From: Mesotaenium endlicherianum
Lineage: Eukaryota > Streptophyta > Zygnematophyceae > Zygnematales > Mesotaeniaceae
Assembly (NCBI GenBank): GCA_009602735.1
Contig: WELA01006130.1
Coordinates: 336,228-400,227, forward strand
DNA length: 64,000 nt
Direction: 5' to 3'
In this document: positions 1 through 11,772 of the stretch, piece by piece
Numbering within the stretch: position 1 is the first letter of the stretch
How the letters are laid out: the number at the start of each line of letters is the position of its first letter
Position numbers and translations under genes: made by a program
The notes under the pieces: generated by a model
Told to the model about the DNA's origin: nothing
Database searches by the model: none
The model's input: the letters and a program-made list of their open reading frames with translations, nothing else

Positions 1-1210
1 AGTCAATAAACAGTATGCTCAAAGTCACTGGGTGCCGTAAGTTTGTTTCATTACACACCAATGACTTAATTTGGGCATACCAATTGACTTGTTATTGGAC
101 CAAACAAATCATATTTTGTTCGTTGACATTTGTGTCATAACAAAGACTTTATTCAAAAAGTCATGTTGACAACTTTAGTTATTGTTTTATGTGCACAAGT
201 AATTATTCTCACACGCAAAAATTAAACAAATTAAAATCAAAATTGACTTGAAACCCTAAAAATTGTTGTCTTCATGTGATTTAATTTCTCCTCAACCATT
301 TTTGTTTCCCTTGATACCCTTTGGACTCTTGTGCTTGATAATATTGTAATTCATACGCGGTGGTAGCTTAAAAAATCACAATGGAGTTGGCCAATAATCA
401 TCGTCCATTAATGTAAATGGTCATCACACTTTATGATTGGCAAATATAAATTAGTCTAATTTGGCGCCTATCACTTGGCCAACAATATGTACCAGCGATT
501 AGGATTGGAAATTTCTTTAAAATCACCTCCATGCTTGTAAGCGCAACTTTTGGGCAATTGTGAAGTTTAATTTGCACTTTGGTCCTTCTAGACGCTGAAT
601 ACACCTTGAGATTGGTCCGTGCCCAAACGCCGAAAATTGCCCCAGGACTCGATCTCCGGCCATCTCCAGCTTCAACAGAGACCTCATCTACTTTGCCTCC
701 CACCGCGCTGGCGTAGCCACATTTGGCTGCAAGTCAATGAAGATGGGTTATTTCTCGGCCCCACTGCGCGGATCGTGTCTTGGAATGAAACGGCGCCTCG
801 AACCTCCTTCGGCAATTCTTTGCCTGCACGTGCTTCGTTCGTCCCTCACACCTATTCTTCTCCGAGTCTGCCACTAAGAAGCTATCTCCTCCGTTCATTT
901 GCCTCACAATTGTTTACAGGTTTCAAAGTGCTGCCGCTCCACCATGTAGCACCGTTCTTATAAACTTATCACTACACATTTGCGCTTCTCATTCCCGCCC
1001 GTGCTTCCGTTTTCGCCCCTAATGTAAATCTGCAAGGGTGTAGTCTGCAGGGGCTGCCTGTCGTGCTTATTTAACACACACACATTTAAGTAATGGAGGA
1101 ATTATTCCTTGAGCCTGCCGCATTCTCTGTGCCTTGTATTTTTTGCATTTATTCTTAACCACATCCTCCATCTCTCAGTACTGTGGCAGTGCACACTTCA
1201 ATTCTTGGCC
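1..1210. other. Non-coding flank upstream of the family P insertion
   Basis: AT-rich at the left, more mixed from about 600. Short open frames exist (for example 619-963 plus and 431-703 minus) but none shows a recognisable domain or codon pattern. The right end, just before 1211, reads as a pyrimidine-rich stretch followed by GGCC and ATGGG, which looks like the original 5' flank and start-codon context of the host gene that resumes at 7903. No repeat or RNA gene is recognised here. Confidence 0.5.
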
Positions 1211-1215
1211 ATGGG

Positions 1216-1718
1216 TGTCGTGGTTTGAGTTATTATATATTAGTTCGCATATATTTTAATGTTTTCAAATATATTTGGAGTAGTATTGTGTGGAGTCAAG
1301 TGTGAATAGGTACTCTAGTAACTTGGTTCATGTCCTTTGAACCTTCCAAGGCATTTTCGAAGTTAGAGGAAAGACCTAGAAGAACTCCATGTGGCAAAAG
1401 TCAGATGTGCCATTTTTAGGTCAAAAGGACATGTGTACATTATTCTAGAAAGAGGTGGCAAGTTTTGGGATGTGTTGGGTGCCAACACATCAACATACAC
1501 CTTCCTAGAAATTACTTATGTAGCAAGTATATAAACAAGAGCTAGAACATAGAAAGACATCCCAGAATCACTCTTTGACTTGCCAAAATCCAAAAATATA
1601 TTAACTTTCAAGAAGCCATCTCTCTTTCAAGAAGCTACCACTTGTGTTCAAAGATCCTTGTCTTGAATAGATAAAGTATTCTGTTATACTAAGTACTTTA
1701 TCTATCTGTTTCACTACA
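1216..1718 (+). repeat. 5' LTR of family P copy 1
   Basis: Begins TGTCGTGG and ends CACTACA, so it has the TG...CA termini of an LTR. It is matched over its full 503 bp by 7400-7902 with about four substitutions, two of them within the first nine bases. It provides the promoter for the element. Confidence 0.95.
1528..1536 (+). promoter_or_regulatory. Putative TATA box in the family P LTR
   Basis: The motif TATATAAAC lies about 310 bp into the LTR, roughly 190 bp before its end, in a position typical of the U3/R boundary. It is preserved in the 3' LTR (7712-7720) and in the LTR of the second copy (35437-35445). The transcription start is inferred, not seen. Confidence 0.55.
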
Positions 1719-1719
1719 G

Positions 1720-1731
1720 TGGTATCGGAGC
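1720..1731 (+). other. Primer-binding site, tRNA-iMet-like
   Basis: TGGTATCGGAGC begins two bases after the 5' LTR. It differs at one position from the usual complement of the plant initiator-Met tRNA 3' end (TGGTATCAGAGC). It is the expected site of minus-strand DNA priming. Confidence 0.85.
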
Positions 1732-1755
1732 TAGACACTTTGGTAGCACAAGAAG

Positions 1756-3036
1756 ATGGCCGATCCTCAAGACCAACAGCAAGCTTTCGAAGGGAGCCCT
1801 TCCTCTCCAAGACACCCTCCTCCAGCGCCGATGGGAGAGCCCACTCAAGAAAATCTGCAACAACAAGAAGCACCACAAGAAGGAGCACAGCCTCCTCCAG
1901 CATCGATGCGAGAGCCTACTCAAGGAAATCTGCAACAACAAGAAGCACCACAAGGAGGAGCACCGTCAAATCGCGTGGCAGCCGCTATAGCAAAGTTGAC
2001 CCCACCACAAGGAGTTCTCGCAAATGAGTGGGCATCCTTCCTAATGACCGTCCACAACCAAGTGGGCTTGGCCACCTATGAAGCAACCGTGCAAGCGTCA
2101 AGAGAAGCTATGACTGCCATGGTTGCCCCTATTGCGAGCAATGCTCAAAATCCAGCCCCGGCTCAAGCGCCTCCACAAGAGCCAACGAGAGCAAGGAAAC
2201 TCATCAAGCCCGGCAAACCCGACACTTTCAACCCCGGGAAAGGTGCCAACCTGAATTTATGGCTCTACCAAGTGGAGACGTACCTCGCGTTCCTTGAAGT
2301 ACCCGAGGAGGACTACGTTCCCTTTGCCGTTACCTTACTTAGAGGAGCAGCAACATCATGGTGGCGTAACTATCAAGCGGCTATATATCAAGCTATGGCG
2401 CACCCCATGCTCGGCCAAGAGCCCCCACCATCATATGCAAGATGGGCAGATTTTCGTGAGGCCCTCAAGAAGCAATTCATGCCCATCAATGCGGAGAAGA
2501 TTGCCCGAGGAAAGCTCCACCATCTCAAGCAAACGACGTCCGTTCAAGAGTATACATCCAGATTTCACGCCCTCACTCTTGAGATCCCCAACATGTCTCT
2601 CGAGGAGAAGATTGACCGTTACATCTTTGGCCTCAAACCCAAGGTGGCAAAGGAAGTGGAGTTACGCGACTTGACGGACTTCTCAAAGATCATTGAAGTG
2701 GCCCAAAAGGTGGATACCTTGGATTTCAAGCACTCCGTGCCTTCATCTTCACGGGTACCGACGACGCGGGTGTACGCAGCCCCTTCCACATCCGAATCTG
2801 GACCCACACCCATGGAAATCGGAGTTATTAAAAGGGACCCCGCGGCTGCCCGGAAGAGTGGAAGACCCTCCAATGACACTTATGATGCAAGAAACCAGCA
2901 AGGAGTGAAAGCAAGACTCTCCCCGGCTGAAAAAGAAGCTCTCATGACGGCTGGACTATGCTTCTATTGCAAGGAAAAGGGCCATCGTGCACTTTCATGC
3001 CCCAAAAAGTTGTCAAAAAACGGACAGCGCCGGTAG
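1756..3036 (+). CDS. gag: Gag polyprotein of family P chromovirus
   Basis: A 426-residue Gag that forms the retrotransposon particle and binds genomic RNA. The first 75 or so residues are Gln/Pro-rich with two near-identical repeats. A retrotransposon-gag capsid-like region follows, roughly residues 150-290, with aromatic motifs such as WLYQVE, SWWRNY and a [10 protein letters not shown] stretch. A single CCHC zinc knuckle (C-x2-C-x4-H-x4-C) lies at residues 402-415, close to the C-terminus. The ATG at 1756 is the first after the primer-binding site and gives an uninterrupted frame. Its 3' end overlaps pol, which lies in the -1 frame, and an A AAA AAC heptamer is present 12 bases before the stop. 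No disrupting mutations were seen. Confidence 0.93.
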   Translation: MADPQDQQQAFEGSPSSPRHPPPAPMGEPTQENLQQQEAPQEGAQPPPASMREPTQGNLQQQEAPQGGAPSNRVAAAIAKLTPPQGVLANEWASFLMTVHNQVGLATYEATVQASREAMTAMVAPIASNAQNPAPAQAPPQEPTRARKLIKPGKPDTFNPGKGANLNLWLYQVETYLAFLEVPEEDYVPFAVTLLRGAATSWWRNYQAAIYQAMAHPMLGQEPPPSYARWADFREALKKQFMPINAEKIARGKLHHLKQTTSVQEYTSRFHALTLEIPNMSLEEKIDRYIFGLKPKVAKEVELRDLTDFSKIIEVAQKVDTLDFKHSVPSSSRVPTTRVYAAPSTSESGPTPMEIGVIKRDPAAARKSGRPSNDTYDARNQQGVKARLSPAEKEALMTAGLCFYCKEKGHRALSCPKKLSKNGQRR

Positions 3037-6000
3037 GCCAGGAGCCTACCACCCCAAGACCCACTTCACGAGAAGGCAACACGCCAAGTGAGGTGGAGAC
3101 CCCCGTTGAAGACGACGTTCCAGCCCCAATGAGTTTGAGAGGTTACCTTGGAGGAGAGAAGGTCCACATCTTGGTGGATAGCGGAGCTCAAGGCAACTTC
3201 ATTGCTGCAGATTTTGCCACCAAGCACGGTATTACTATGCGAACTCTTGACCACGACGAGGAGATTATGATGCCCGATGGATTCTCCTATACTACCCCTT
3301 CCAAGAAGACGTACCCCTTGGCACTCTCTATCAAGTCCTTCAAGGATAGAGTAGTGTTCTCCCCCATGCAATTGGGCAAGTACGACGTCATCCTAGGGAC
3401 GCCTTGGTTGACCAAGCACAACCCCCAAGTTGATTGGAGGACCGGTACTATCAAGATCAAGAATGACATCACTTCAAGAATCTGTATTTTGCGCGCAATC
3501 CAGAATATCCAGACCCAAGACATCCAGAAGCCGGCACACGAGATACTATTGTCCGCCCTCCAACTCAAGAGACTTGTGAGGAAGGGACACGAGCTTCTTT
3601 TGGCCTTGATCACGCCAAAAGACATCAAGAAAGACATCGAGAGTCAAGAAGGCAGCCCCGTTCCCAAGGAGATACAAGAAGTCTTTGAGGACTACAAAGA
3701 AGTGTTCTCCCCGGAATTGCCCAAGGGCCTACCCCCCAAAAGATTCGTAGACCACAAGATAGAGTTGGAGCCCGGAAGCAAGCCCATCTCTCGGCCTACG
3801 TTCAAAATGTCATACACGGAGCTAGACGAAGTCAAGAAGCAAATCAAGGAGCTACTGGAGCATGGCTTCATTCGACCTAGCAAGTCGCCATTTGGAGCCC
3901 CGGTGCTATTTGTCAAGAAGAAAGATGGTACCTTGAGGATGTGTGTGGACTATCGCGCCCTCAACAAGATCACCATCAAGAATCGATACCCGCTGCCGCG
4001 CATGGATGAGCTCATGGACCGGCTGGTTGGAGCCAAGTACTTCACGAAGATTGACTTACGGAGCGGCTACCACCAGATTCGCATCGCAGAACCGGACATA
4101 GAGAAGACGGCATTCAGGACAAGATATGGACATTTTGAGTTCATGGTCCTGCCATTTGGACTCACCAACGCGCCAGCAACTTTCATGACTATGATGAACA
4201 CCATATTTCAGCCCATGTTGGACAGATTTGTGGTGGTATTCATCGATGACATCCTTATCTACAGCAAGACCCTTGAAGAGCATGCGAGACACTTGAAAGA
4301 AGTCCTTGAAGTATTGAAGCAAAACAAGCTGTTTGCGAAGGAGTCAAAATGCGAGTTTGCCAAACAAGAAGTGGAGTTCCTAGGTCTCCACGTGACTGCT
4401 GATGGCATCAAGATAGACCCCAAGAAGACCACGGTGGTGGAGGAATGGCCAACCCCCACGACCAAGAAAGAACTCCAGTCATTCTTGGGATTTGCCAATT
4501 GGTACAGAAAATTCATCCAAGGCTTCTCGCACATAGCAGCCCCCCTGACAGATCTACTCAAGAAGGACAGGCTATATACATGGACCGAGAAAGAGGAAGA
4601 GGCATTTCAAGAGTTAAAGCGAAGATTGACCACATCCCCGGTGCTCACACTCCCAAGTCCAAACCCAGATTGGCCCTTCCACGTCATCACCGATGCATCT
4701 TCCTATGCAATAGGAGCAATCCTGCTTCAAGACCAAGGCAAGGGACTGCAGCCCATCGCCTACGAGTCAAGGAAGCTAAATCCAGCCGAGCAAAATTATA
4801 CAACCACGGAGCGAGAGGCATTGGCGATTGTACATGCCTTGAAGGTTTGGCGCTGCTACGTTGAAGGACGCAAAGTACTGGTCACCACGGACCACGAGGC
4901 GTTAAAGCACCTCCAGACGCAGCCGTATCTCTCAAGGAGACAAGCAAGATGGAGCGGATACTTGCAACAATACAACATCACGATTCAGTACCAGCCCGGC
5001 AAGACAAACCCGGCTGACCCCCTCTCAAGACTGCAATTAAATGCAGTGATGGTATCCCTGAAGACAGATCTGGAAGCTCGATTTTCAGCCGCCTATGAAA
5101 GAGACCCTTACTACAAGAACGGAGAAGCAGCCTTGGACCCATGCAAGAAGCAAGAAGGCAATTATTGGGTGAGGCAAGATACGGGCCAGAGATGTGTTCC
5201 TAATGACTTAGACCTCCGGCTCTTGCTTCTACGAGAAGCACACGACAACCCTCTTGGAGGACACTTTGGAATCCTAAGGACCACGGGCGTTCTAGCTAGG
5301 ACTTATTGTTGGCCAGGCATGTCTAAGCAAGTCAAGGAGTACTGCAGGAGCTGTGACACATGCCAAAGAATCAAGCCATCATCGCAAAAGGCGGGAGGAC
5401 TCCTCCAACCACTACCAATCCCCGAAAGACAATGGACGGACATCTCAATGGACCTTATCGTGGACTTGCCCGTGACACCTCGAGGCCATAATGCAATACT
5501 CACGGTGGTGGACAGACTTACCAAGATGGCTCATTTTATTCCCACGACGACTAAGGCTACAGCACCACAACTTGCAAGACTCATCTTTGACAACATCTTC
5601 CGACTCCATGGACTACCATCAAGAATTGTGTCAGATAGAGATCCAAGATTCACAAGCCATTTCTGGAAAAATCTCTTCAAGAACTTGGGTACATCGCTGG
5701 ATATGTCTACTGCCTACCACCCACAATCAGATGGGCAAACCGAGCGTATGAATCGTACCCTAAAGACCTCTCTAAAGGCCTACGTGTCTACCCTCGAGCA
5801 AGACTGGGACATGTACTTGACCCCCCTCGAGTTTGCCTACAACAACACTACGCAGGCCTCTACCCAAGAGTCCCCATTCTTCCTCAACTATGGCTTCCAT
5901 CCGACCACGCCACTGAGCTTCACGGCTGGCCATGATGAAGTACCTGCAGCCACAGATTTTATGGAGACATTAGAAGCAGCCCTTACAGCAGCGAAGAAAG

Positions 6001-6623
6001 CTCTACAACACGCGCAAGATGCTCAAGCAAGAGTGGCGAACAGATCCAGAAGAGAAATTACGTACAGAGTGGGTGACAACGTGTTACTATCATCCAAGAA
6101 CATTTCCCTGAACAACAGGCCTGCCGGCAGCAAGTTCTCTCCCAAGTATTTGGGACCCTTCAAGATTATCCAGCAAGTCAACCCCGTTGCTTTCAAGCTA
6201 GAACTTCCCCAGACTATGCACATCGACCCCGTATTCCACGCTTCCCTCTTCAAGCCATATGTGCAACCCGACAACAAGTTCCCAGGACGTGTGACAACCC
6301 CACCAGCCCCAACAATAGTGGATGATCATTTGGAGTACGAAGTGGAAGACATAGTGGCTATGAGAAATTTCAGGAGACAGCAGCAATACTTGATCAAGTG
6401 GAAAGGATATCCAGATTCGGAGAATAGTTGGGTGGCGGCGCACTACCTTGACAAAGTTCAGAGAAAGTTGAAGCGCTTCCATGCCGCCAACCCCCATCTT
6501 GGACCAGCCCCAAGTCTCTCTACTAGAAGCCCGAAGACTTCAGGGAGGCAGCCTGCCACCATCAAGAAGCAGCAGAAGACCCCTTGGAGGCAGCCTGCAA
6601 GAACAAGAAAGAGGAAAAATTGA
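2958..6623 (+). CDS. pol: Pol polyprotein with C-terminal chromodomain, family P
   Basis: An open frame of 1,221 codons in the -1 frame relative to gag. The real product probably enters it at about 3021 by frameshifting rather than at an ATG. Domains in order: aspartic protease with DSGAQG (about residues 74-79); reverse transcriptase from about 264, with the active-site FIDDIL at 428-433; RNase H with the ITDAS motif near 577; integrase with an HHCC zinc finger starting at His762 and the D,D-35-E triad at Asp832, Asp893 and Glu929; a chromodomain at about 1127-1180 with VEDI and YLIKWKGYP signatures. The tail is Lys/Arg/Gln-rich with short PWRQPA-type repeats. Chromodomains of this class direct integration to modified chromatin. 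All catalytic residues are present. Confidence 0.95.
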   Translation: MLLLQGKGPSCTFMPQKVVKKRTAPVGQEPTTPRPTSREGNTPSEVETPVEDDVPAPMSLRGYLGGEKVHILVDSGAQGNFIAADFATKHGITMRTLDHDEEIMMPDGFSYTTPSKKTYPLALSIKSFKDRVVFSPMQLGKYDVILGTPWLTKHNPQVDWRTGTIKIKNDITSRICILRAIQNIQTQDIQKPAHEILLSALQLKRLVRKGHELLLALITPKDIKKDIESQEGSPVPKEIQEVFEDYKEVFSPELPKGLPPKRFVDHKIELEPGSKPISRPTFKMSYTELDEVKKQIKELLEHGFIRPSKSPFGAPVLFVKKKDGTLRMCVDYRALNKITIKNRYPLPRMDELMDRLVGAKYFTKIDLRSGYHQIRIAEPDIEKTAFRTRYGHFEFMVLPFGLTNAPATFMTMMNTIFQPMLDRFVVVFIDDILIYSKTLEEHARHLKEVLEVLKQNKLFAKESKCEFAKQEVEFLGLHVTADGIKIDPKKTTVVEEWPTPTTKKELQSFLGFANWYRKFIQGFSHIAAPLTDLLKKDRLYTWTEKEEEAFQELKRRLTTSPVLTLPSPNPDWPFHVITDASSYAIGAILLQDQGKGLQPIAYESRKLNPAEQNYTTTEREALAIVHALKVWRCYVEGRKVLVTTDHEALKHLQTQPYLSRRQARWSGYLQQYNITIQYQPGKTNPADPLSRLQLNAVMVSLKTDLEARFSAAYERDPYYKNGEAALDPCKKQEGNYWVRQDTGQRCVPNDLDLRLLLLREAHDNPLGGHFGILRTTGVLARTYCWPGMSKQVKEYCRSCDTCQRIKPSSQKAGGLLQPLPIPERQWTDISMDLIVDLPVTPRGHNAILTVVDRLTKMAHFIPTTTKATAPQLARLIFDNIFRLHGLPSRIVSDRDPRFTSHFWKNLFKNLGTSLDMSTAYHPQSDGQTERMNRTLKTSLKAYVSTLEQDWDMYLTPLEFAYNNTTQASTQESPFFLNYGFHPTTPLSFTAGHDEVPAATDFMETLEAALTAAKKALQHAQDAQARVANRSRREITYRVGDNVLLSSKNISLNNRPAGSKFSPKYLGPFKIIQQVNPVAFKLELPQTMHIDPVFHASLFKPYVQPDNKFPGRVTTPPAPTIVDDHLEYEVEDIVAMRNFRRQQQYLIKWKGYPDSENSWVAAHYLDKVQRKLKRFHAANPHLGPAPSLSTRSPKTSGRQPATIKKQQKTPWRQPARTRKRKN
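3015..3050 (+). promoter_or_regulatory. Programmed -1 ribosomal frameshift signal (gag to pol)
   Basis: The heptamer A AAA AAC (3015-3021) is in the correct phase relative to gag, whose codons there are AAA AAC. Ten bases downstream is a perfect 7-bp stem, GGTAGGC (3032-3038) with GCCTACC (3044-3050), closing a 5-base loop. The gag stop (3034-3036) lies inside the stem. This is the classical architecture of retroviral -1 frameshifting. Function is inferred from sequence only. Confidence 0.8.
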
Positions 6624-7399
6624 CATTAGACACTCTTCTCTTCTCGCAGTTTCTGGCAAACAACTAAAACTGCTACTGGTAATAGGTCTCTGCATAATAA
6701 ATTCTGAAAATTTACCTGGCTGTAGTTCATGAGTAGCCGGTCATTTAGAGTCCAAGTTTGCTCAATTTGGAGTACTGGTGAGAGAGATATGATGCTCTAA
6801 GTAGAAGGGGGTCAGGCTGCTGGCATTGTTAGGGCAGAATATGCCTTGTGACATTGTGCCCTCCCCTGAACTTGGAATGCTCTGAAACTCAAGACTCTGG
6901 TAGAACATCTTACAGCGCCCAGTTTGAGACTTAGTTTGCAGAATTTGGAGAAGTATAGAAGGACTTATGATTTTCAGAAGTTTCTGCACAGATTTGGAGG
7001 AGTGCCTACTCTCTCAGCTCTCAACGACACTCCAGAAATGAGAATGCTCTCAAATTTGGTGACCCGGTAGAGTTCTCCGACGCGGTCCGTCTGGCACTCG
7101 AATTTTCAGATTTGGAGCAGTTCTGTGGCCGCTATGAATTTTTGAGTTCGTGGCAGATTCTAAGCCAACTTGTACAATTTTCTTTATCATTAAGGAGTAG
7201 GCTAGCCAATAAGGTCACACCACCTACGACCTTGCCTAGTCTACCTTACATGTGTAGCACCTGACTTGGCGCCTTTGACTAGTCCTCTTCACATGTGTGG
7301 CATCTGACTGGAAACTGTTAACTAGTTTGCTCCACATGTGTAAAACCTGACTTGACGCGCCGAGACGTCGCTTTTTCTATCGGGGGGGTGATAGTTTGA
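6624..7399 (+). other. 3' untranslated region and polypurine tract of family P copy 1
   Basis: Non-coding 776 bp between the pol stop and the 3' LTR. Near its end (about 7240-7360) a short motif with ACATGTGT followed by a CTGACTTG-like string recurs three times; the second family P copy has only two, consistent with deletion between repeats. The polypurine tract GGGGGGGTGA is at 7382-7391. It is separated from the LTR by eight extra bases that the second copy lacks. Confidence 0.75.
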
Positions 7400-7902
7400 T
7401 GTAGTGATTTGAGTTATTATATATTAGTTCGCATATATTTTAATGTTTTCAAATATATTTGGAGTAGTATTGTGTGGAGTCAAGTGTGAATAGGTACTCT
7501 AGTAACTTGGTTCATGTCCTTTGAACCTTCCAAGGCATTTTCGAAGTTAGAGGAAAGACCTAGAAGAACTCCATGTGGCAAAAGTCAGATGTGCCATTTT
7601 TAGGTCAAAAGGACATGTGTACATTATTCTAGAAAGAGGTGGCAAGTTTTGGGATGTGTTGGGTGCCAACACATCAACATACACCTTCCTAGAAATTACT
7701 TATGTAGCAAGTATATAAACAAGAGCTAGAACATAGAAAGACATTCCAGAATCACTCTTTGACTTGCCAAAATCCAGAAATATATTAACTTTCAAGAAGC
7801 CATCTCTCTTTCAAGAAGCTACCACTTGTGTTCAAAGATCCTTGTCTTGAATAGATAAAGTATTCTGTTATACTAAGTACTTTATCTATCTGTTTCACTA
7901 CA
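7400..7902 (+). repeat. 3' LTR of family P copy 1
   Basis: 503 bp, beginning TGTAGTGA and ending CACTACA, essentially identical to 1216-1718. It is followed by the second ATGGG target duplication copy at 7903-7907. Confidence 0.95.
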
Positions 7903-10587
7903 ATGGGTTCTCATGAAAATTGCTTATGTTGTTTGGATGAGGGTATTGCTCATAGCATACTCAGGCATACGTTTCAGACACGGGAAAAGCTGAGGTCTTC
8001 CACCATGTTTGTTGACAGAGAGGAGGCTGGCAGACTCAGCGAGGTTTACAGCCTTTGGAGGCGACTTGTGTTCTCCACGTTCACTCAAGCCGCCATAGCG
8101 TTGCGCAAGCATTCCAGGGCCGACACAAGATTGGAGCAGCTTCGTAGGATGCCAAACATATGCAGAGTCACTGTTGAGATTCAACTTTTCAGCGTTCAGA
8201 TGGCGTTATTCCTAGCTTCTCTGGCTTCTGACTTCTCGCTTGTCACCACCATACACTTAGTCCTGTCAGTTTCGCATGAAGTCCTGTACTGTGCACAACA
8301 CTTCGTAGCATCCAAGAATGACCTGGAGGAGTTGTGTTTGGAAATCAAAACACCGCCTCCTGCACCACACGTCCGGTTCCCACACGTTCATGCTCAGGGC
8401 ATCCCTGGACGTCGCCGATGCCTCGCAACAATCTCCGGCTAGGATGTCTAGAAGATTTTATTATCGAACGACTCTCGCTCTTGCGGAGGCTTACTTGGGA
8501 CACCTTTGGAATGGATCCAGAGCCCAATCAACGGTACGAGCAGCCAGCGGTGCGCTCAGCCGTGAACCTCCTTAGATTGAAGCACTTCAGGATTTGCACA
8601 AACTGCCTGGTGCTGCCCTTACTTGACCGGCTACGTACCCGCATGTAACGTTTCTGCAAAACGTTCTAGTTTTTGAGAATCCTTTCCTCGGTATTCAAGA
8701 AAACTTGATAATAGTGAAAGGAAACTATCTCTAAGTTGCTATTTTCACTAAGTGCTCGAGAACGAGAGAGAGAGAGAGAGAGAGGCAGCGCATTGCTATA
8801 GAATTAGTGCTTGTGAGAGTTGCACTCACAATGACATTCGCGGGTATTTATACCTGTTCAACGGAGGCACTTGAGTGCTTCGAGTCACCACCTAGGGCAC
8901 CGGTCATGTCAACGAAAACGGTCAAATGGATGTGACTATTTTGACCAAATGCTCGAAATTGCGCCGTGTGGCGGTTTCGAGACTTTCGACGAATCGCGAC
9001 GAATCGCGACGAATCATAACGAGTCGTTTCGGGCCAAAGTGCGTAGTCGCATCCTTTTGAATAGACGTGATCGTTCGTAGTCAGTCTTTGAAGATTTTCA
9101 ATAGACGTTACTTTTCGCGGTCGTGTCTTCGAACATCTTCGATAGACGTGACCGTTCGTCATGCGCACATTCTTTCGTGATGACCGAGTAGTTGTATTAA
9201 CTACTTTGCCAATTGCTTAGGTGTGATCGTCTCAAATGAGAGGTCGCGGGTTCAAATCCGCATGGATGCAAAGTAACTTTGCATCATCGTTTCGTTTGAG
9301 TTTTACGACATTGTTCAGTCTGACGACTTGTCGTTAATCCGAAATCAGTGATTGTGCATTATCCAAAATATTGTCAATCTGATAGTGTAGTCAATACACA
9401 ATTGATTATATCATCATCTCATGATTAATCAAAGTACTTTACAAATAATTATGTCGTACTATTGCGAAGTAGTCGAATTACTTTACGACGCTTTTTGCAA
9501 TAGCACCTTGGTCGGTTCGTTGGTCGACCAAGAATTAGTCGGCACACGAGTGTGGCGATTAATTGATCAAGATGCAATCATTTATCAAATAATATATTGA
9601 TAAAAAGCGTAACGTATTTTAGGTAATTGGGTAAACGTCCCAAATACGCCTAAAATAGTTCAAATCGTCACACTGCAAGGCATTGAGATGCCTGGATGTA
9701 AAGAACGCCAATTTCAGATCGAATTATGGGTCGACCTCCAGAAGAAGCATGACCACGCTGGAGATGCTGCAGTTACACGGACTGAAGGTATGTTTTGCTC
9801 TGTCTATTGGGTGCTTTGGGCTTAGGATTTGGGATTTCCCTCACCCAGTGCGTGTTATGTGAAGACATGTCTCCTCACTCTCTGTGCTCATTGCCTCATG
9901 TCCATATTCTCACCAATGGTATTGCCACACTTGTCTCAATTTGAAAACGACTCCAACAAGGATTTGGACATTGTCAACAGAATGTCGGCTCTTACGTCGC
10001 TCAATGTCGGGCCTCCGCTGTCGCTGCCACACATCAACGTTGTAATCCCCCCTTCTGGAGCCCCCGTGGAGGCACTTCCGGAGAGTGCAAGGGCCAGCCT
10101 CCTAGAGCTGAGGATGGAGGGAGCATTGTCCAGGGTTGTGGAGCCTATGCTTTACCTGCACATGTTGGACATCTTCCTCATCCCGAGTGTGGGACTAGAC
10201 ATATTTGCTGTCACCCCCAACCTGCAAGTGCTCAATATGACGGTGTCGTCGGGTGTGCCGTGGCCTTGCCTAAATCTACTCTCATGCCTCACCACTTTAT
10301 CTTTAAATTGGTGGGGGGTTGTTCCTCCTGAGTGGGATGAGGCAATTAGACCCTTTCATCTGTGGGACGTCGGCCCTGCACCGCGAAGCCTGCGGGTCTT
10401 AGAACTGGGTACTTGCTACATGCTCCCGCAAGTTGCTGTTCTGTTGGATTTATCGCCCCTCATTTGTGTGCACATTTGTTGCACTTGCGATCCTCAGGGC
10501 GGATGGTGTCATTGTTATGCCCGCTTTGTTGAGGCCACATGCAACAGCCTCACAGATGGTGACCCTAGGCAACTATGGAGAGTTTAG
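7903..10587 (+). pseudogene. Broken F-box/LRR-like host gene
   Basis: Remnant of a host gene. The first frame (7903-8442) starts MGSHEN and contains an F-box-like stretch, LSEVYSLWRRLVF, then helical and leucine-rich sequence. Frame 0 (8334-8643) continues with LRR-like text (LEDFIIERLSLLRRLTW; LLRLKHFRI), so a frameshift or small intron lies between about 8320 and 8440. A solo LTR interrupts at 8644-9672. Removing it with one 5-bp target copy joins the frame without a stop into 9678-9787 (ALRCLDV; LEMLQLHGLK), which ends at a GTATGT donor. A further exon within 9829-10587 has LRR-like LQVLNM, LTTLSL and LRVLEL motifs. The F-box/LRR assignment is inference. The gene is separated from its own 5' flank by the family P element at 1216-7902 and is probably dead. 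Confidence 0.5.
8644..9672 (-). mobile_element. Solo LTR of family R inside the host gene
   Basis: A 1,029-bp LTR with TGTAACG and GTCACA at its ends. It is flanked by an imperfect 5-bp target duplication, CCGCA (8639-8643) and CTGCA (9673-9677), and has no internal region. It aligns in the same orientation with 30258-31248, which is the 5' LTR of a minus-strand element, so this copy is also minus. It includes a GA microsatellite (8764-8786) and a tRNA-like stretch on the plus strand at about 9205-9262. Solo LTRs arise by recombination between the two LTRs of one element. Confidence 0.8.
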
Positions 10588-11040
10588 GGCGATTCTCTTT
10601 GGGACCATCGACTGCTCACCATTAAATACCCAATATGTAGGTTGGATGGCAGATTACAGGAACTAAGCGCAAGAATAGCTCTCCACACACTTTCAACCTA
10701 CTTGGGAACGCTGGTTTAGCACTTGCGGGGCGCTGCTCTGGGACGTTGTATCGTTTCTGCGCTAAGTGAGCCACTGTATCACTCCAATTTGAAAGTATTC
10801 TCCTGCACTCATTCTCCGCACATGAATTGTCCACGCGGTGTCTATTTGTGGTGTTGTAATTTTTGGCATGTATTGAACAGCAAACACAAACCACGTGTTC
10901 TACTTCACATGATGTGCCAAGTGCTTGCTGGTCTTCTCTCACTTTTCAAGCGCGGTATCCTCATCCTACACACCAAATTCTGGCCGTTTTGATCACGCGG
11001 AGGAACTCACGCGCCGTAAAGTTTTGCGTTTATGCCTTGA
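10588..11040. other. Non-coding 3' flank of the host gene
   Basis: Follows the last LRR-like frame. Only short open frames without recognisable motifs are present. No repeat termini are seen until the family Q LTR begins at 11041. Confidence 0.5.
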
Positions 11041-11738
11041 TGAAATGAATCAGTATATTGGTAGATATAACATTCATTTAAACATAATAGCTAATTAATA
11101 ATCAAGATTCAGTCTGCTGGACTTTATATAATAATCAGTTTAATAACTCAGCCGAGAGCAGCACGCTGAAGTCAACTTAGGTTAGCTTGCTGACACATTC
11201 TTTGACAACCAGCTGACTTCCGTACTCAATAGTAGCAAACTGCCTGGATATGCATTTAAGTGTGGTATGCTAGCTGAATGGCCAGATGACATCCTTTGGA
11301 TGGATGGCAATTCGGAATGATGGGAGATGGTGGTGGATTCGATTAATTGAGATCCTACCAATGTGGATAACTCACGGGTAGGCGGTGCCATCGCACTTGC
11401 CGTTGAACAGTAAACTCATTCCATGTATATATGCTAGACATTGCTCTCGAGTTCGACATTTGGAAACGAGGCCAACTCTCTTGTATCGCTTGCTGAGAAA
11501 TATCTGATTCAAGGCGAAAAGCCATTGGTACTCATTGTCTTCTAACTTTGTTTATGTATGAATTTACTAGTTGCATTACTGATGCGAGTCTACTTGCATT
11601 GACTTGCGAGTATTGTCTCCTGCTAGTGTGTTGTCTTTTGTTATTCAATCAATTTACAAAAAATACCATAAAGATTACTCGCTGATATGAAGATCTTCAT
11701 TAATTCTTAATCGCTCATTGATAAGTCGATTCATTTCA
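11041..11738 (+). repeat. 5' LTR of the outer family Q element
   Basis: About 698 bp, beginning TGAAATGAATCAG (mutated from TGTAATGAATCAG seen in sister LTRs) and ending GATTCATTTCA. The primer-binding-site-like TGGTATCGAAGC follows at 11740-11751. It is more diverged than the LTRs of the nested element. Confidence 0.85.
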
Positions 11739-11772
11739 GTGGTATCGAAGCTTTTATCACAGTCTTCTCTGC

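Larger units (their letters stand above)
1216..7902 (+). mobile_element. Complete Ty3/gypsy chromovirus (family P, copy 1)
   Basis: A full-length LTR retrotransposon of 6,687 bp. It has two 503-bp LTRs (1216-1718 and 7400-7902) that differ at only about four positions by eye. A tRNA-iMet-like primer-binding site follows the 5' LTR, then gag, pol in the -1 frame, a 776-bp 3' untranslated region and a G-rich polypurine tract. The insertion is flanked by the 5-bp target duplication ATGGG at 1211-1215 and 7903-7907. Domain order protease, RT, RNase H, integrase, chromodomain places it in the chromovirus clade. Both ORFs lack internal stops, so the copy looks young and possibly still competent. 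A second, 5'-truncated copy lies at 32214-35625. Confidence 0.96.

Noticed and set aside
619-963. 114-codon ORF upstream of the chromovirus
   Set aside because: No recognised motif, and open frames on both strands over the same interval; not enough to call a gene.
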